A DNA stretch of 11,248 bases from an uncultured Peptoniphilus sp. (GCF_946222045.1 NZ_CAMILN010000051.1:1-11248), one strand, 5' to 3'; positions 1 to 7,053 are shown, counted from the stretch's first letter. Translations and numbers: made by a program. Notes: generated by a model not told the origin, from the sequence alone.

Positions 1-49
1 CTGACCTCCTTAAGTTGGTTTTTAGGTCCAACTTTTGGGGGTCAGTTCA
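1..49 (-). mobile_element. Left end of an IS3-family (IS150-like) insertion sequence, rest outside the window
   Basis: On the minus strand, reading leftwards from position 49, the sequence begins TGAACTGACCCCCAAAAGTT and continues GGACC. This is the type of terminal inverted repeat I know from IS3-family (IS150 group) elements, which begin with 5'-TG. About 35 bases inside the end is AAGGAGG, a ribosome binding site pointing out of the window, as expected just upstream of the first transposase reading frame (orfA). The end also folds on itself: positions 1-18 pair with 28-45 over 18 bp, with one G-U pair and two mismatches. The element boundary lies 3 bases after the stop codon of the PAP2 gene. 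The transposase and the other end are not visible, so completeness and target duplication cannot be judged. The alternative is that 1-45 is only a terminator-like hairpin. Confidence 0.6.
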
Positions 50-52
50 AAA

Positions 53-574
53 TTATGAGGTAGTTTTTTCATACTTATTTTTAATTATTTTTAGAGCCAC
101 AAGACTTAACAGATATCCAAGTATTAGACCCGCCAAGACATCTGTTGGATAGTGGACTGATAGATACATACGTGAAAATCCTATTAAGGCAGCCAATATA
201 AGGGCAAGAATACCTTTCTTTTTATTGTAATAATAAATTGTAAAGGCTGCAGCAAAAGATGAGCCTGTGTGGCCTGATGGAAAGGAATAACCCATGGGCT
301 CTTTTATCAAGAGGTCAAAGCTTTCCATCATAAAGGGTCTTGGTCTTCCAATGAGGGGCTTTAAGATTAAAAGTCCAACAATAGAAAAAATAATCAAACT
401 TAAAAAAATACTAAGGGCTTTCTTTTTTGAGTCCTTATTTTTTTGGAAGAAGATAATAAGACCAAGGGCAATCCAAAAGATTCCTCCATTGCCAAGACTT
501 GTTATAAAAATCATAAGCTTGTCTAGGATAGGGGAGTGGATTGCTTCTAAAAATTTTAAGAATTGAACTTCCAT
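53..574 (-). CDS. PAP2-family (type 2 phosphatidic acid phosphatase) membrane phosphatase
   Basis: The protein has 173 residues and is mostly hydrophobic, with about five membrane segments. It shows all three motifs of the PAP2 / acid phosphatase superfamily: K72 through R79-P80 (KX6RP), PSGH at 99-102, and SR at 134-135 followed by H141 and D145 (SRX5HX3D). These residues form the phosphate-binding and catalytic site, with H141 expected to be the nucleophile. The family dephosphorylates lipid phosphates such as phosphatidic acid, phosphatidylglycerol phosphate or undecaprenyl pyrophosphate on the outer membrane face. The exact substrate cannot be told from this sequence; the short length suits BcrC- or PgpB-like members. 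The ATG follows directly on the stop codon of the upstream LysR gene and has only a weak ribosome binding site, so translation is probably coupled. An IS element begins 3 bases past its stop codon. Confidence 0.9.
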   Translation of the reverse strand: MEVQFLKFLEAIHSPILDKLMIFITSLGNGGIFWIALGLIIFFQKNKDSKKKALSIFLSLIIFSIVGLLILKPLIGRPRPFMMESFDLLIKEPMGYSFPSGHTGSSFAAAFTIYYYNKKKGILALILAALIGFSRMYLSVHYPTDVLAGLILGYLLSLVALKIIKNKYEKTTS

Positions 575-1450
575 TTACTCTTGTTCTTTAAACTTGCCCT
601 TAATAAATTGCACAAAGTTCTTTAGGTTTTTCTTTAGGAAGGCTTCCTTGTGATAAACCATGTAATAAGTTCTAGAAATTGCTAAGTCTTCTACCTTGTG
701 CATAATAATTTCGTCATCATCGAAGGAAGACCTGGCACCAAGTGATATTGCATCAGAAGATTTTACAATATTTAGGACCATGTCCTTGTTTTGACAGATA
801 TATTTAATATCAATTGGTATATTCTTGTCCCTCAAGTAGGAGAAAAGAATTTTCTTTGAAGCTTCGTCTAGGTCACCCAAGACAAACTTCTTGTCCTTTA
901 AATCATCGTGAGTTAGGACTGGTTTTTCCTTTAAGTCAGAATGATTTGACGAAATTATATAAATTTCATCTTCGTAGAAGGGTTCTGCAATATTTGTTTC
1001 AACACCAGCATCACCATCAATGATTGCCATGTTAATTATTCCAGAATTTAACTTCTTAAGTATTTCTTCACGTGAGTCAACATAAACTCTTATCTTTATG
1101 TCTCCCTTTTTTTCTTCATATTCATCTATGATCTCTAGGAGAAATTGAGAGCTGAAGTTTGAACTTACGCCAAGATTAATGTTGTGTGCAGTTGATGAAC
1201 CTTGTAAGAAAATAACAGTATCTTGAAATTGCTCCAAAATATTTATGGCAAAATCGTAAAGTCTTAAACCAACATCTGTTATGTATAATTTTTTTGAAAT
1301 TCTATCGAATAGTTTGACATTGTACTCATTTTCAATTTGTGAAATGGCATGTGAAACAGTTGGCTGTGAAATATTAAGATTTTTCGCAGCGTTAGACATG
1401 TTTTTAGTCTTGCAAACTTCGATGAAAATTTCCAAATCTCTAATTGTCAT
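575..1450 (-). CDS. LysR-type transcriptional regulator
   Basis: The 291-residue protein has the classic LysR layout and family length. An N-terminal winged helix-turn-helix covers about residues 3-62, with the signature run AAKNLNISQPTVSHAISQIE at 21-40 followed by LFDR at 47-50. A linker helix follows, then an effector-binding periplasmic-binding-protein fold from about residue 88 to the end. The start at 1450 was chosen because GAGGAGG lies five bases upstream; an in-frame ATG at 1468 lacks such a site and lies too close to the inferred transcription start. The family binds DNA as a tetramer and activates or represses in response to a small molecule, which cannot be guessed here. Its only co-transcribed neighbour is the PAP2 gene, which starts at the base after its stop. 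No divergent target gene is adjacent. Confidence 0.9.
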   Translation of the reverse strand: MTIRDLEIFIEVCKTKNMSNAAKNLNISQPTVSHAISQIENEYNVKLFDRISKKLYITDVGLRLYDFAINILEQFQDTVIFLQGSSTAHNINLGVSSNFSSQFLLEIIDEYEEKKGDIKIRVYVDSREEILKKLNSGIINMAIIDGDAGVETNIAEPFYEDEIYIISSNHSDLKEKPVLTHDDLKDKKFVLGDLDEASKKILFSYLRDKNIPIDIKYICQNKDMVLNIVKSSDAISLGARSSFDDDEIIMHKVEDLAISRTYYMVYHKEAFLKKNLKNFVQFIKGKFKEQE

Positions 1451-1468
1451 AAAAACCTCCTCAAACAT

Positions 1469-1497
1469 ATTCTATTATCATATTTAGCAAAAATCAA
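1469..1497 (-). promoter_or_regulatory. Sigma-A type promoter of the LysR-PAP2 unit
   Basis: On the minus strand TTGATT (1492-1497) and TAGAAT (1469-1474) are separated by 17 bases. Transcription should start near 1462, only about 12 bases before the ATG at 1450, so the ribosome binding site lies at the very 5' end of the mRNA. This supports the 1450 start. Confidence 0.55.
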
Positions 1498-1587
1498 GAA
1501 ATTATAGAAGAAAGCTTATAAATTTGTTTTTAAAAATTTTAATTTAAAGAAAAAAGCAGGAATATACCCACATTACAAAAAGAATAC

Positions 1588-1623
1588 AAAAAAAATAGAC
1601 AAAGCAAAAACTGCTCTGTCTAT
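1588..1623 (-). terminator. Intrinsic terminator of the MBOAT-SGNH operon
   Basis: On the minus strand an 11-bp stem (1613-1623 with 1595-1605, one G-U pair) with a 7-base loop is followed by a run of Ts at 1588-1595. It starts within the stop codon of the SGNH-like gene and separates this operon from the LysR unit downstream. Confidence 0.85.
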
Positions 1624-2651
1624 CAAGATTTATTTATATGGTAGGTTTTCAAGTCTTCAAACCAAGCCTTGTCGTCAGCAAGATTTTCTTGAAAGACTCC
1701 TTCCTTCTTCATGTAATCTATAAAAAAATCATTAAACTTATCTGCCCCACGGACATTTAAGTGTTGGGGGTCGTAGAAGTCATCCTTTGTAAGTCCCATC
1801 TCATTAGAAAAGTCGTTAAAGTCAATAAATTTTGCCCCGCGATCTTCTAAGTATTTGCTAAAAGCTTTTATGTTGTCAGCATAATAGGAGTAGGCATAAA
1901 CTGGTGTCTTCACAAAGTAAACTTGGGCTCCATTTTTTTGACAAGTGTCTATTATCTCGTCAATGGCCTTTAGGTTTTCATCTAGATAAGCTTCATTGTC
2001 AAAGTCTTTTATAGACTCTAGAAATTCTTCCTCATCTGCAATCACATCGTTCTTGAAGTCTTGGCTCTGACCCTTTAATAGGACATAACCCTTTAAGTAG
2101 TCGTCATAAGATGTCTTGTCAAAGTCGTAGTCCTCATCCCTTAGTTCGTCCCACCTGGAGTGGTAGGCAACAAGGGGGAAGAGGGCAGGAGCTTTTAGGT
2201 CCCTCGGCACCTTTGTCCCTATCATCTTGAGTTTGTTAATTGACATGGGAAGGTAGTCGGCATAAGAATTCACAACTCCCAGGTCTTCTGTGATTTTAAA
2301 AAGCCCAGCGTTTATGTCCACAAAGACCACTTGAGGATTTTTTCTCTTAAAGGCTTCCTTTACATAAGTTGCCGTTATCTTTAAGGGTTGCTTTTGAGAG
2401 CTCAAGACATAGGATTTTATACCAGTATTCTCATAGATAAAAAGTGGTTCGAAGGAGCAGTAGGAATGGCTTGTCCCAAAGAACATTGCATTGTAGTCTT
2501 CAGTCTCGTTAAAAAAGCCGCCAATTTTATTGCCCATGTCCCAAGGTTTTGCCATGGACTTTCTTATGAAGATGTTATTAAGTTGTAGGCAGGCAAAAAT
2601 TAGTATGCCAAGAAAAATTATTGATTTTAAAAATTTTAAAAACTTTTTCAT
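1623..2651 (-). CDS. SGNH/DltD-AlgJ-like membrane-anchored protein, partner of the MBOAT acyltransferase
   Basis: The 342-residue protein has a lysine-rich start and one hydrophobic segment at about 10-27, fitting a signal anchor with the rest outside the cell. GTSHS at 59-63, right after a hydrophobic strand, resembles the nucleophile block of SGNH-hydrolase-like proteins (Ser61). DPQH at 294-297, followed by NVRGADKF, fits the Asp/His pair (D294, H297) of that fold. Proteins of this architecture (DltD, AlgJ, AlgX, PatB types) work with MBOAT proteins to move acyl, usually acetyl, groups onto extracellular polymers; that role here is inferred from the neighbour. The gene starts 8 bases after the MBOAT gene, and its AGGTGG ribosome binding site overlaps the MBOAT stop codon, indicating translational coupling. 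An intrinsic terminator follows. The substrate is unknown and the name dltD is not justified, as the other dlt genes are absent from the window. Confidence 0.75.
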   Translation of the reverse strand: MKKFLKFLKSIIFLGILIFACLQLNNIFIRKSMAKPWDMGNKIGGFFNETEDYNAMFFGTSHSYCSFEPLFIYENTGIKSYVLSSQKQPLKITATYVKEAFKRKNPQVVFVDINAGLFKITEDLGVVNSYADYLPMSINKLKMIGTKVPRDLKAPALFPLVAYHSRWDELRDEDYDFDKTSYDDYLKGYVLLKGQSQDFKNDVIADEEEFLESIKDFDNEAYLDENLKAIDEIIDTCQKNGAQVYFVKTPVYAYSYYADNIKAFSKYLEDRGAKFIDFNDFSNEMGLTKDDFYDPQHLNVRGADKFNDFFIDYMKKEGVFQENLADDKAWFEDLKTYHINKS

Positions 2652-2659
2652 TTAACCAC

Positions 2660-4096
2660 CTAAAACTGAAAATAAATAAAGGCTGACTCAGAAAATTCTG
2701 GTCCATAAATTCCAAAAATTATAATTCCAAGGATAAAGGCCAGATAAATTATCCACCTAATTGGAAGGACGAGTCTTATAAGATTTTCTCCAAGATTTAT
2801 CCCATTGTACTCTAAGATGTCAAAGACAAGTAGGATAAAAATTCCCACTCCAAGAGGATAGAGGTTGGCAAGGCCAAACTTTGAAGATGTAATTTCTTCT
2901 AAGAGATTAGTGGACCATGGGTTATTAATTATTCCTAAGATATAGTTATTTCCCTCACGGATGGTCTCTGCCCTAAAGTAAATAAAGGCAAAGACAACAA
3001 TAAGAAGGGTCAAGATCCTCCTAAAGAAGTCCAAGAAAATATTTGACTTCCTATTTTTATTTATCCCAAGTAAACTTTCGATTACGTTAAAGACTCCATG
3101 AATAAGTCCCCAGAGGACAAAGGAAAGTTCTGCCCCATGCCAAAGTCCAGAAACTAAAAAGACAATGAGAAGGTTGATGGACTTTCTTAATTCGCCGTGT
3201 CTGTTGCCCCCAAGAGGAATATAGAGATAGTCCTTAAACCAAGTGGAAAGGGAAATGTGCCAGCGTCTCCAAAATTCTGTAATGGACTTTGAAAGTAGTG
3301 GCTCCTTGAAGTTGTCCATGAGGTCTATGCCAAGAATTTTTGCAGACCCCTTTGCCATAATTGAATAGGAGTAGAAGTCGCAATAAATTTGTAAGGTAAA
3401 TAAGAAGGCTCCAATTAATAAGAAGCTCCTAGAATAATCTTGGTAGTTACGAAAGGCGTCGTTTACAAAAATTGCTGCTCTGTCAGCTAAGACTAACTTC
3501 AAAAACATTCCATAAGTAAAAAGTTGCAAACCCCTCACGAGATTTTCATAAGAAAACTTTTTTGGATTTTTTATTTGAGGGAGAAGATTTCTACTTCTCT
3601 CGATAGGTCCAGCCACAAGTTGGGGGAAGAAGGAAACGAAAAGGGCATAGTCAATTAGGGACCTCTCAGCTTCCAGGTCCTTCCTGTAGACGTCAATTGT
3701 GTAGCCAAGAGCCTGGAAGGTGTAAAAGGAAATTCCAACAGGAAGGAGGAGGTCTAGGGCCATGTTAAAGTTGCCGCCAGAGATCTTTCCTGCCAAGTCC
3801 ATAAAAAAGTTAAAGTACTTGAAGATAAATAAGATTCCCAAATTTATAAAAAAGCACAAAAAGACAGCAAGCTTCATCTTAGCCTTGGAGTCACGGTTGT
3901 TTTCAATGTAGATCCCCGTCATGTAGGTGATGACAATTGAAAGAATCATGAGGAAGGTGTACTTCACATTCCAAAAGCTATAAAATGTAAGGCTTGCTAA
4001 GAGCAAAAATATATTTTTAAATTTTCCCCTAAATAGGTTGTAAAAAATAACAACTATGGGGAGAAAAATTAGGTATTCAAAAGAATTAAAAAGCAT
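2660..4096 (-). CDS. MBOAT-family (AlgI-like) membrane O-acyltransferase
   Basis: The 478-residue protein has about ten or more membrane segments, the usual size for AlgI/DltB/PatA-type proteins. Family hallmarks in order are LPVGISFYTFQALGYTIDVY (about 118-137), FPQLVAGPIER (157-167), the RRWHISLSTWFKDYLYIPLG block (277-296) and SGLWHG (316-321), whose His320 is the expected catalytic histidine. MBOAT proteins of this group take an acyl group from a cytoplasmic donor and pass it through the membrane to an extracellular glycan or to a partner SGNH protein, here encoded directly downstream. The start at 4096 was chosen because TTGGAGGATTTT precedes it; an in-frame TTG at 4108 lies inside the ribosome binding site. 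A promoter sits in the 55-bp gap after the AraC gene. Which polymer is modified (wall polysaccharide, peptidoglycan or exopolysaccharide) is not evident. Confidence 0.9.
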   Translation of the reverse strand: MLFNSFEYLIFLPIVVIFYNLFRGKFKNIFLLLASLTFYSFWNVKYTFLMILSIVITYMTGIYIENNRDSKAKMKLAVFLCFFINLGILFIFKYFNFFMDLAGKISGGNFNMALDLLLPVGISFYTFQALGYTIDVYRKDLEAERSLIDYALFVSFFPQLVAGPIERSRNLLPQIKNPKKFSYENLVRGLQLFTYGMFLKLVLADRAAIFVNDAFRNYQDYSRSFLLIGAFLFTLQIYCDFYSYSIMAKGSAKILGIDLMDNFKEPLLSKSITEFWRRWHISLSTWFKDYLYIPLGGNRHGELRKSINLLIVFLVSGLWHGAELSFVLWGLIHGVFNVIESLLGINKNRKSNIFLDFFRRILTLLIVVFAFIYFRAETIREGNNYILGIINNPWSTNLLEEITSSKFGLANLYPLGVGIFILLVFDILEYNGINLGENLIRLVLPIRWIIYLAFILGIIIFGIYGPEFSESAFIYFQF

Positions 4097-4097
4097 A

Positions 4098-4141
4098 AAA
4101 TCCTCCAATTCCTATATAATATAGTAAAAATTAGAGGATTT
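4098..4141 (-). repeat. 8-bp inverted repeat linking the -35 region to the MBOAT ribosome binding site
   Basis: AAATCCTC at 4098-4105 and its exact reverse complement at 4134-4141 flank the core promoter of the MBOAT gene. In RNA that reads through from upstream, the arm at 4134-4141 could pair with the ribosome binding site GGAGG. RNA started at the local promoter (about 4109) lacks that arm. This may be chance. Confidence 0.45.
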
Positions 4142-4144
4142 CAA
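4116..4144 (-). promoter_or_regulatory. Sigma-A type promoter of the MBOAT-SGNH operon
   Basis: On the minus strand TTGAAA (4139-4144) and TATTAT (4116-4121) are separated by 17 bases. The predicted start is near 4109-4110, giving a leader of about 13 bases that consists of little more than the ribosome binding site. The -35 begins 8 bases after the AraC stop codon. Confidence 0.65.
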
Positions 4145-4151
4145 TAAATTA

Positions 4152-4787
4152 TTATCCAGCAAGAAGGCTTAACTTGTACTCCTTAGGAGTCTTGCCTGTA
4201 TACTTTTTAAAAGTCATTGTGAAGTGAGGCTGAGAAGAAAAGCCACACTCATAAGAAATGTATTCGAGAGTCTTTTTATCTTCTAGGAGAAGCTTCTTTG
4301 CCTTATTTGTCTTAAGGGTGTTTAAGTATTGGCAAAAGGTAAAACCAGTCTCTTCCTTAAAAAGTGAGCAAAGATAATTTTTTGAAAGATGAAGTTTATT
4401 TGCAAGGTCTTCAAGTCCAAGTCCCTTGTTGTATTCTTCGTTAATAATTTTTATGGCTTTGTCAATAATTTCATTTTTAGAAAAACTTATGGCATCTAAG
4501 AGAGAATTGGAGTAGCCCTCTATTAGGTCGTGACCCAATAGCTTAAGATCCACTTCATCAAGTTGTCCTTCAAGTCTTTTTGCAAAGGCCTCATGTAAGT
4601 ATATGAGGTCCTTGTTATATGTAATCAAAAAATATGTATAAAGAAAGGTGTTTAAGTTTTCCATTTGTCTTTTCATCTCATCAAGAGAAGAAGTTTCGCT
4701 GCAAGGTGAAATTTTTTCAAAGATTTCTGTTGCAGATCCAAGTAACTCGGGTCTTGTCATTTGTGCAAGGTTAAGATAATTTGTCAT
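4152..4787 (-). CDS. AraC-family transcriptional regulator, short N-terminal region
   Basis: The 211-residue protein ends in a clear AraC/XylS DNA-binding domain at about residues 107-206, with two helix-turn-helix units. The first includes LEDLANKLHLSKNYLCSLFK (125-144). The second carries the family signature, CGFSSQPHFTMTFKKYTGKT at 181-200 followed by PKEYK. The first hundred residues are mostly helical-looking and carry no cupin barrel or response-regulator receiver that I recognise; the whole is shorter than the usual 280-300 residues. The ATG has AGGAGG five bases upstream. The promoter contains a perfect palindrome, suggesting autorepression or control by another repressor. Its neighbours are the MBOAT-SGNH operon downstream, which has its own promoter, and divergent nnrE. 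Its regulon and signal are unknown. Confidence 0.88.
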   Translation of the reverse strand: MTNYLNLAQMTRPELLGSATEIFEKISPCSETSSLDEMKRQMENLNTFLYTYFLITYNKDLIYLHEAFAKRLEGQLDEVDLKLLGHDLIEGYSNSLLDAISFSKNEIIDKAIKIINEEYNKGLGLEDLANKLHLSKNYLCSLFKEETGFTFCQYLNTLKTNKAKKLLLEDKKTLEYISYECGFSSQPHFTMTFKKYTGKTPKEYKLSLLAG

Positions 4788-4844
4788 TTTTCCTCCTGTT
4801 TAAATTTTATTTATGTAATTTTTATAGTTTTTTAGCTTAATATA

Positions 4845-4873
4845 ATTATAGGACAATTGATATCTAATATCAA
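4845..4873 (-). promoter_or_regulatory. Sigma-A promoter of the AraC-type regulator gene
   Basis: On the minus strand TTGATA (4868-4873) and a perfect TATAAT (4845-4850) are separated by exactly 17 bases. Transcription should start near 4838, about 50 bases before the ATG. This is one of the best sigma-A matches in the window. Confidence 0.8.
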
Positions 4874-4874
4874 T
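4856..4874. promoter_or_regulatory. Probable operator: perfect 19-bp palindrome in the AraC-gene promoter
   Basis: ATTGATAT, then CTA, then ATATCAAT: two perfect 8-base arms around a 3-base centre. It covers the -35 box and the adjoining half of the spacer on the minus strand, so a dimeric repressor bound there would block RNA polymerase. AraC proteins usually bind direct repeats, so a different repressor is possible. I saw no second perfect copy in the window. Confidence 0.6.
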
Positions 4875-5055
4875 AGAGAAGCTTAATTTATTTTTAAAAT
4901 TTTAAAAGCCTTAATAAGAGCCATGCCATCATCTTTGTGAGATTACTAAACAAAAAATATTATTAAATACATTAATGAATTTTATTTAATTTGAAAAAAT
5001 TTTAATTCACAAGAAGAAATAAAGCTTATAAGGTTTTAATTTTTAGCAAATAGCA

Positions 5056-5061
5056 TATAAT
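5056..5061 (+). promoter_or_regulatory. -10 element for nnrE (poor -35)
   Basis: A perfect TATAAT lies 20 bases before the GTG start of nnrE. The best -35 at the right distance is a weak TTTTAA (5034-5039, 16-base spacer). If used, the leader is about 14 bases and begins at the ribosome binding site GAGGAGGG (5068-5075). The rest of the 4875-5055 spacer is AT-rich with no gene that I can see. Confidence 0.4.
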
Positions 5062-5081
5062 AAGATAGAGGAGGGATTACT

Positions 5082-5708
5082 GTGACAATTTCAAAAAATA
5101 AAATGATGGAACTAGAGAAGAGAACAATAGATGAATACAAAATTGATTCTCTTATTTTAATGGAAAACGCAGGAATGGGAATTTATCGTGAAATTAATCA
5201 GTATAATTCCTACACAATAATTTGCGGTAAGGGAAACAACGGTGGCGACGGCCTTGTCCTAGCCAGACACTTAATCTTAAATGGCAAACTTGTTGAAGTC
5301 TTTGTTGTTGGACATAAGATGACAAATGAATTTGCAAAAAATCTTGAAATATTAGAAAAACTTACCGAAATAAAATATATTGAAGACGAAAATAATTTTG
5401 AGGACCTAGTGGAGTCTCTAGAAGTCAATGAAGTTACTGTTGACGCAATCTTTGGACTTGGACTAAACAGGCCCCTAAATTCTTTTTATAAAAAGCTTAT
5501 AAATCTTATAAATGCCCATGGCAATTATATTATTGGTGTTGATATCCCATCAGGCATGGACCCAGACACTGGTGACGAATATGGAGCTTGCGTTGGATGC
5601 AACTTGACCTTTGCTATTTCTGACATAAAAGACGGTCAAATTTTAAACAGCAAGGTTGGAGAACTTAAAAAAATATATATAGGGATTGTGAGGTATGCAG
5701 ATGAGTAA
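5082..5708 (+). CDS. nnrE: NAD(P)H-hydrate epimerase (YjeF N-terminal domain protein)
   Basis: The 208-residue protein is a stand-alone YjeF_N domain. It shows ENAG at 28-31, the glycine-rich GKGNNGGDG at 49-57, DAIFGLGLNRPL at 121-132 and VDIPSGMD at 153-160, the latter holding the active-site and metal-binding region typical of the family. The enzyme interconverts the R and S forms of NAD(P)H hydrate, so that the S-specific dehydratase (NnrD) can restore damaged NAD(P)H. Many bacteria carry a two-domain NnrE-NnrD fusion; here only the epimerase half is present and no dehydratase is visible in the window. The start is GTG, chosen for the strong GAGGAGGG six bases upstream; the next in-frame ATG codons (5103, 5106) lack one. 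The 3' end overlaps the MATE gene. Confidence 0.9.
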   Translation: MTISKNKMMELEKRTIDEYKIDSLILMENAGMGIYREINQYNSYTIICGKGNNGGDGLVLARHLILNGKLVEVFVVGHKMTNEFAKNLEILEKLTEIKYIEDENNFEDLVESLEVNEVTVDAIFGLGLNRPLNSFYKKLINLINAHGNYIIGVDIPSGMDPDTGDEYGACVGCNLTFAISDIKDGQILNSKVGELKKIYIGIVRYADE

Positions 5709-7053
5709 AAAAATGAACAGAAACATAAACTTGACAGAAGGCTCAATTCCCAAGGGGATAATTGCCTTTGCCATCCCCCTACTTCTCACAAACTTTTTGC
5801 AACAGCTATACAATACAGCTGACCTTATGATAGTGGGTAGGTTCGCAGGCAAGAACCCCATGGCAGCAGTTGGTGCAACGGGACCAGTGTCCAACTTGTT
5901 AATTGGACTCTTCCTTGGACTTACAACTGGTGCTTCCGTAATAATTTCACTTTATTATGGATCCAATGACAGGGAAGCCTTAAAGAGATCTGTAGGTTGT
6001 TCTTACTTCCTTGGACTTATGTCGGGACTTTTAATAACTGTCTTTGGTTACCTAACAACACCCTTTTTCCTAAGGATAATGGACACTCCACAAGAAATCT
6101 TGCAGGATGCAACAACCTACATGAGGGTTTTCTTCTTGGGAACAATTCCCATACTTATTTACAACATGGGGGCCTCAATCTTAAGGGCAACAGGTGACTC
6201 CAAGAGACCCTTTAACTTCCTTTGTGTATCAGCCATAGTTAATATTGTCCTTGACTTGGTCCTAGTAGGATATTTACAGATGTCAGTCCTAGGAGCAGGG
6301 ATAGCGACTCTTGCATCCCAACTTACATCAGCAATACTTGTAACTTATTCACTTTTAAAGACTGATTCATCCTATAAACTGAGAAAGAGCGAAATCAAAC
6401 TTCATAAGTATGAAGCCAAGAGAATTTTTGAAGTTGGAATCCCAACAGGAGTCCAAACGGCCCTTCTTTCCTTTACCAACGTAATCTTCCAAGCCAAGAT
6501 CAACTCCTTTGGTTCAGACGCCATAGCCGGTGTAGCTGCAGAAGGAAGGATTGACGGCTTCCTCTTTATGTCCCTACAAGCCATTGCCCTTGCGGCAACA
6601 ACCTTCTCGGGACAAAACTTTGGAGCCAAGAAGTTTGACAGACTTCGTGAGGGTATGAAGGTCTCCCTAATAATTGTATTTGGAATTTCCTTTGTCCTAT
6701 CACTTATTGCCTACTTCCTAGCAAGTCCACTAATAGCAATCTTTAACCCAGACCCTGATGTAGTTGCTTACGGTGCCGACTTCCTAAAGATTTTGAGTCT
6801 TGGAATCTGGTGTTTTGGACTTTCAGAAACAATTTCAGGCTTCATAAGAGGAAGTGGACACGCAATGGGACCTATGCTCATCTCTCTTTTGACAATTTGT
6901 ATATTTAGGCTTGTAGTAGTTTACTTTGCAATGCCAATATTCAATTCAATAAGAGTAATCTCCATTATCTATCCAGTTTCATATTTTGCAAACTTTGTGA
7001 TTATGGCACTTTACTTTAAATTTGGAAGATGGAGAAAAGATTTTGATATGTAA
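5701..7053 (+). CDS. MATE-family multidrug/metabolite exporter
   Basis: The 450-residue protein has about twelve membrane segments and the internal two-fold repeat of the MATE family. The N-half begins around IAFAIPLLLTNFLQQLYNTA at 21-40; the C-half begins around IFEVGIPTGVQTALLSFTNV at 242-261. SILRATGDSKRP (159-170) is a characteristic loop, echoed by FIRGSGHAMGP in the C-half. MATE proteins use a Na+ or H+ gradient to expel cationic drugs or metabolites. The sequence resembles the MepA/DinF/NorM-like Firmicutes group, but the substrate cannot be inferred. The start at 5701 has GAGG seven bases upstream and overlaps nnrE by 8 bp; the in-frame ATG at 5695 is too close to that site. It is co-transcribed with nnrE, and the pair ends at the terminator at 7081. 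Confidence 0.9.
   Translation: MSKKMNRNINLTEGSIPKGIIAFAIPLLLTNFLQQLYNTADLMIVGRFAGKNPMAAVGATGPVSNLLIGLFLGLTTGASVIISLYYGSNDREALKRSVGCSYFLGLMSGLLITVFGYLTTPFFLRIMDTPQEILQDATTYMRVFFLGTIPILIYNMGASILRATGDSKRPFNFLCVSAIVNIVLDLVLVGYLQMSVLGAGIATLASQLTSAILVTYSLLKTDSSYKLRKSEIKLHKYEAKRIFEVGIPTGVQTALLSFTNVIFQAKINSFGSDAIAGVAAEGRIDGFLFMSLQAIALAATTFSGQNFGAKKFDRLREGMKVSLIIVFGISFVLSLIAYFLASPLIAIFNPDPDVVAYGADFLKILSLGIWCFGLSETISGFIRGSGHAMGPMLISLLTICIFRLVVVYFAMPIFNSIRVISIIYPVSYFANFVIMALYFKFGRWRKDFDM

Noticed and set aside
294..566. 90-codon open frame on the plus strand opposite the PAP2 gene
   Set aside because: It is antisense to a gene with all PAP2 motifs, rich in Lys/Ile from low-complexity DNA, and has no ribosome binding site.
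1451..1468. Upstream ATG (1468) for the LysR gene
   Set aside because: GAGGAGG at optimal distance marks the ATG at 1450, the protein from there aligns with typical LysR N-termini, and the promoter -10 (1469-1474) directly adjoins the upstream ATG.
1623..4096. Assignment as dltB-dltD of D-alanylation
   Set aside because: No dltA or dltC is present in the window, and the MBOAT protein has the AlgI-like long form with the FWRRWHISLS block, so teichoic acid D-alanylation is not supported.
4097..4108. In-frame TTG start for the MBOAT gene
   Set aside because: The TTG lies within the ribosome binding site used by the ATG at 4096 and has none of its own.
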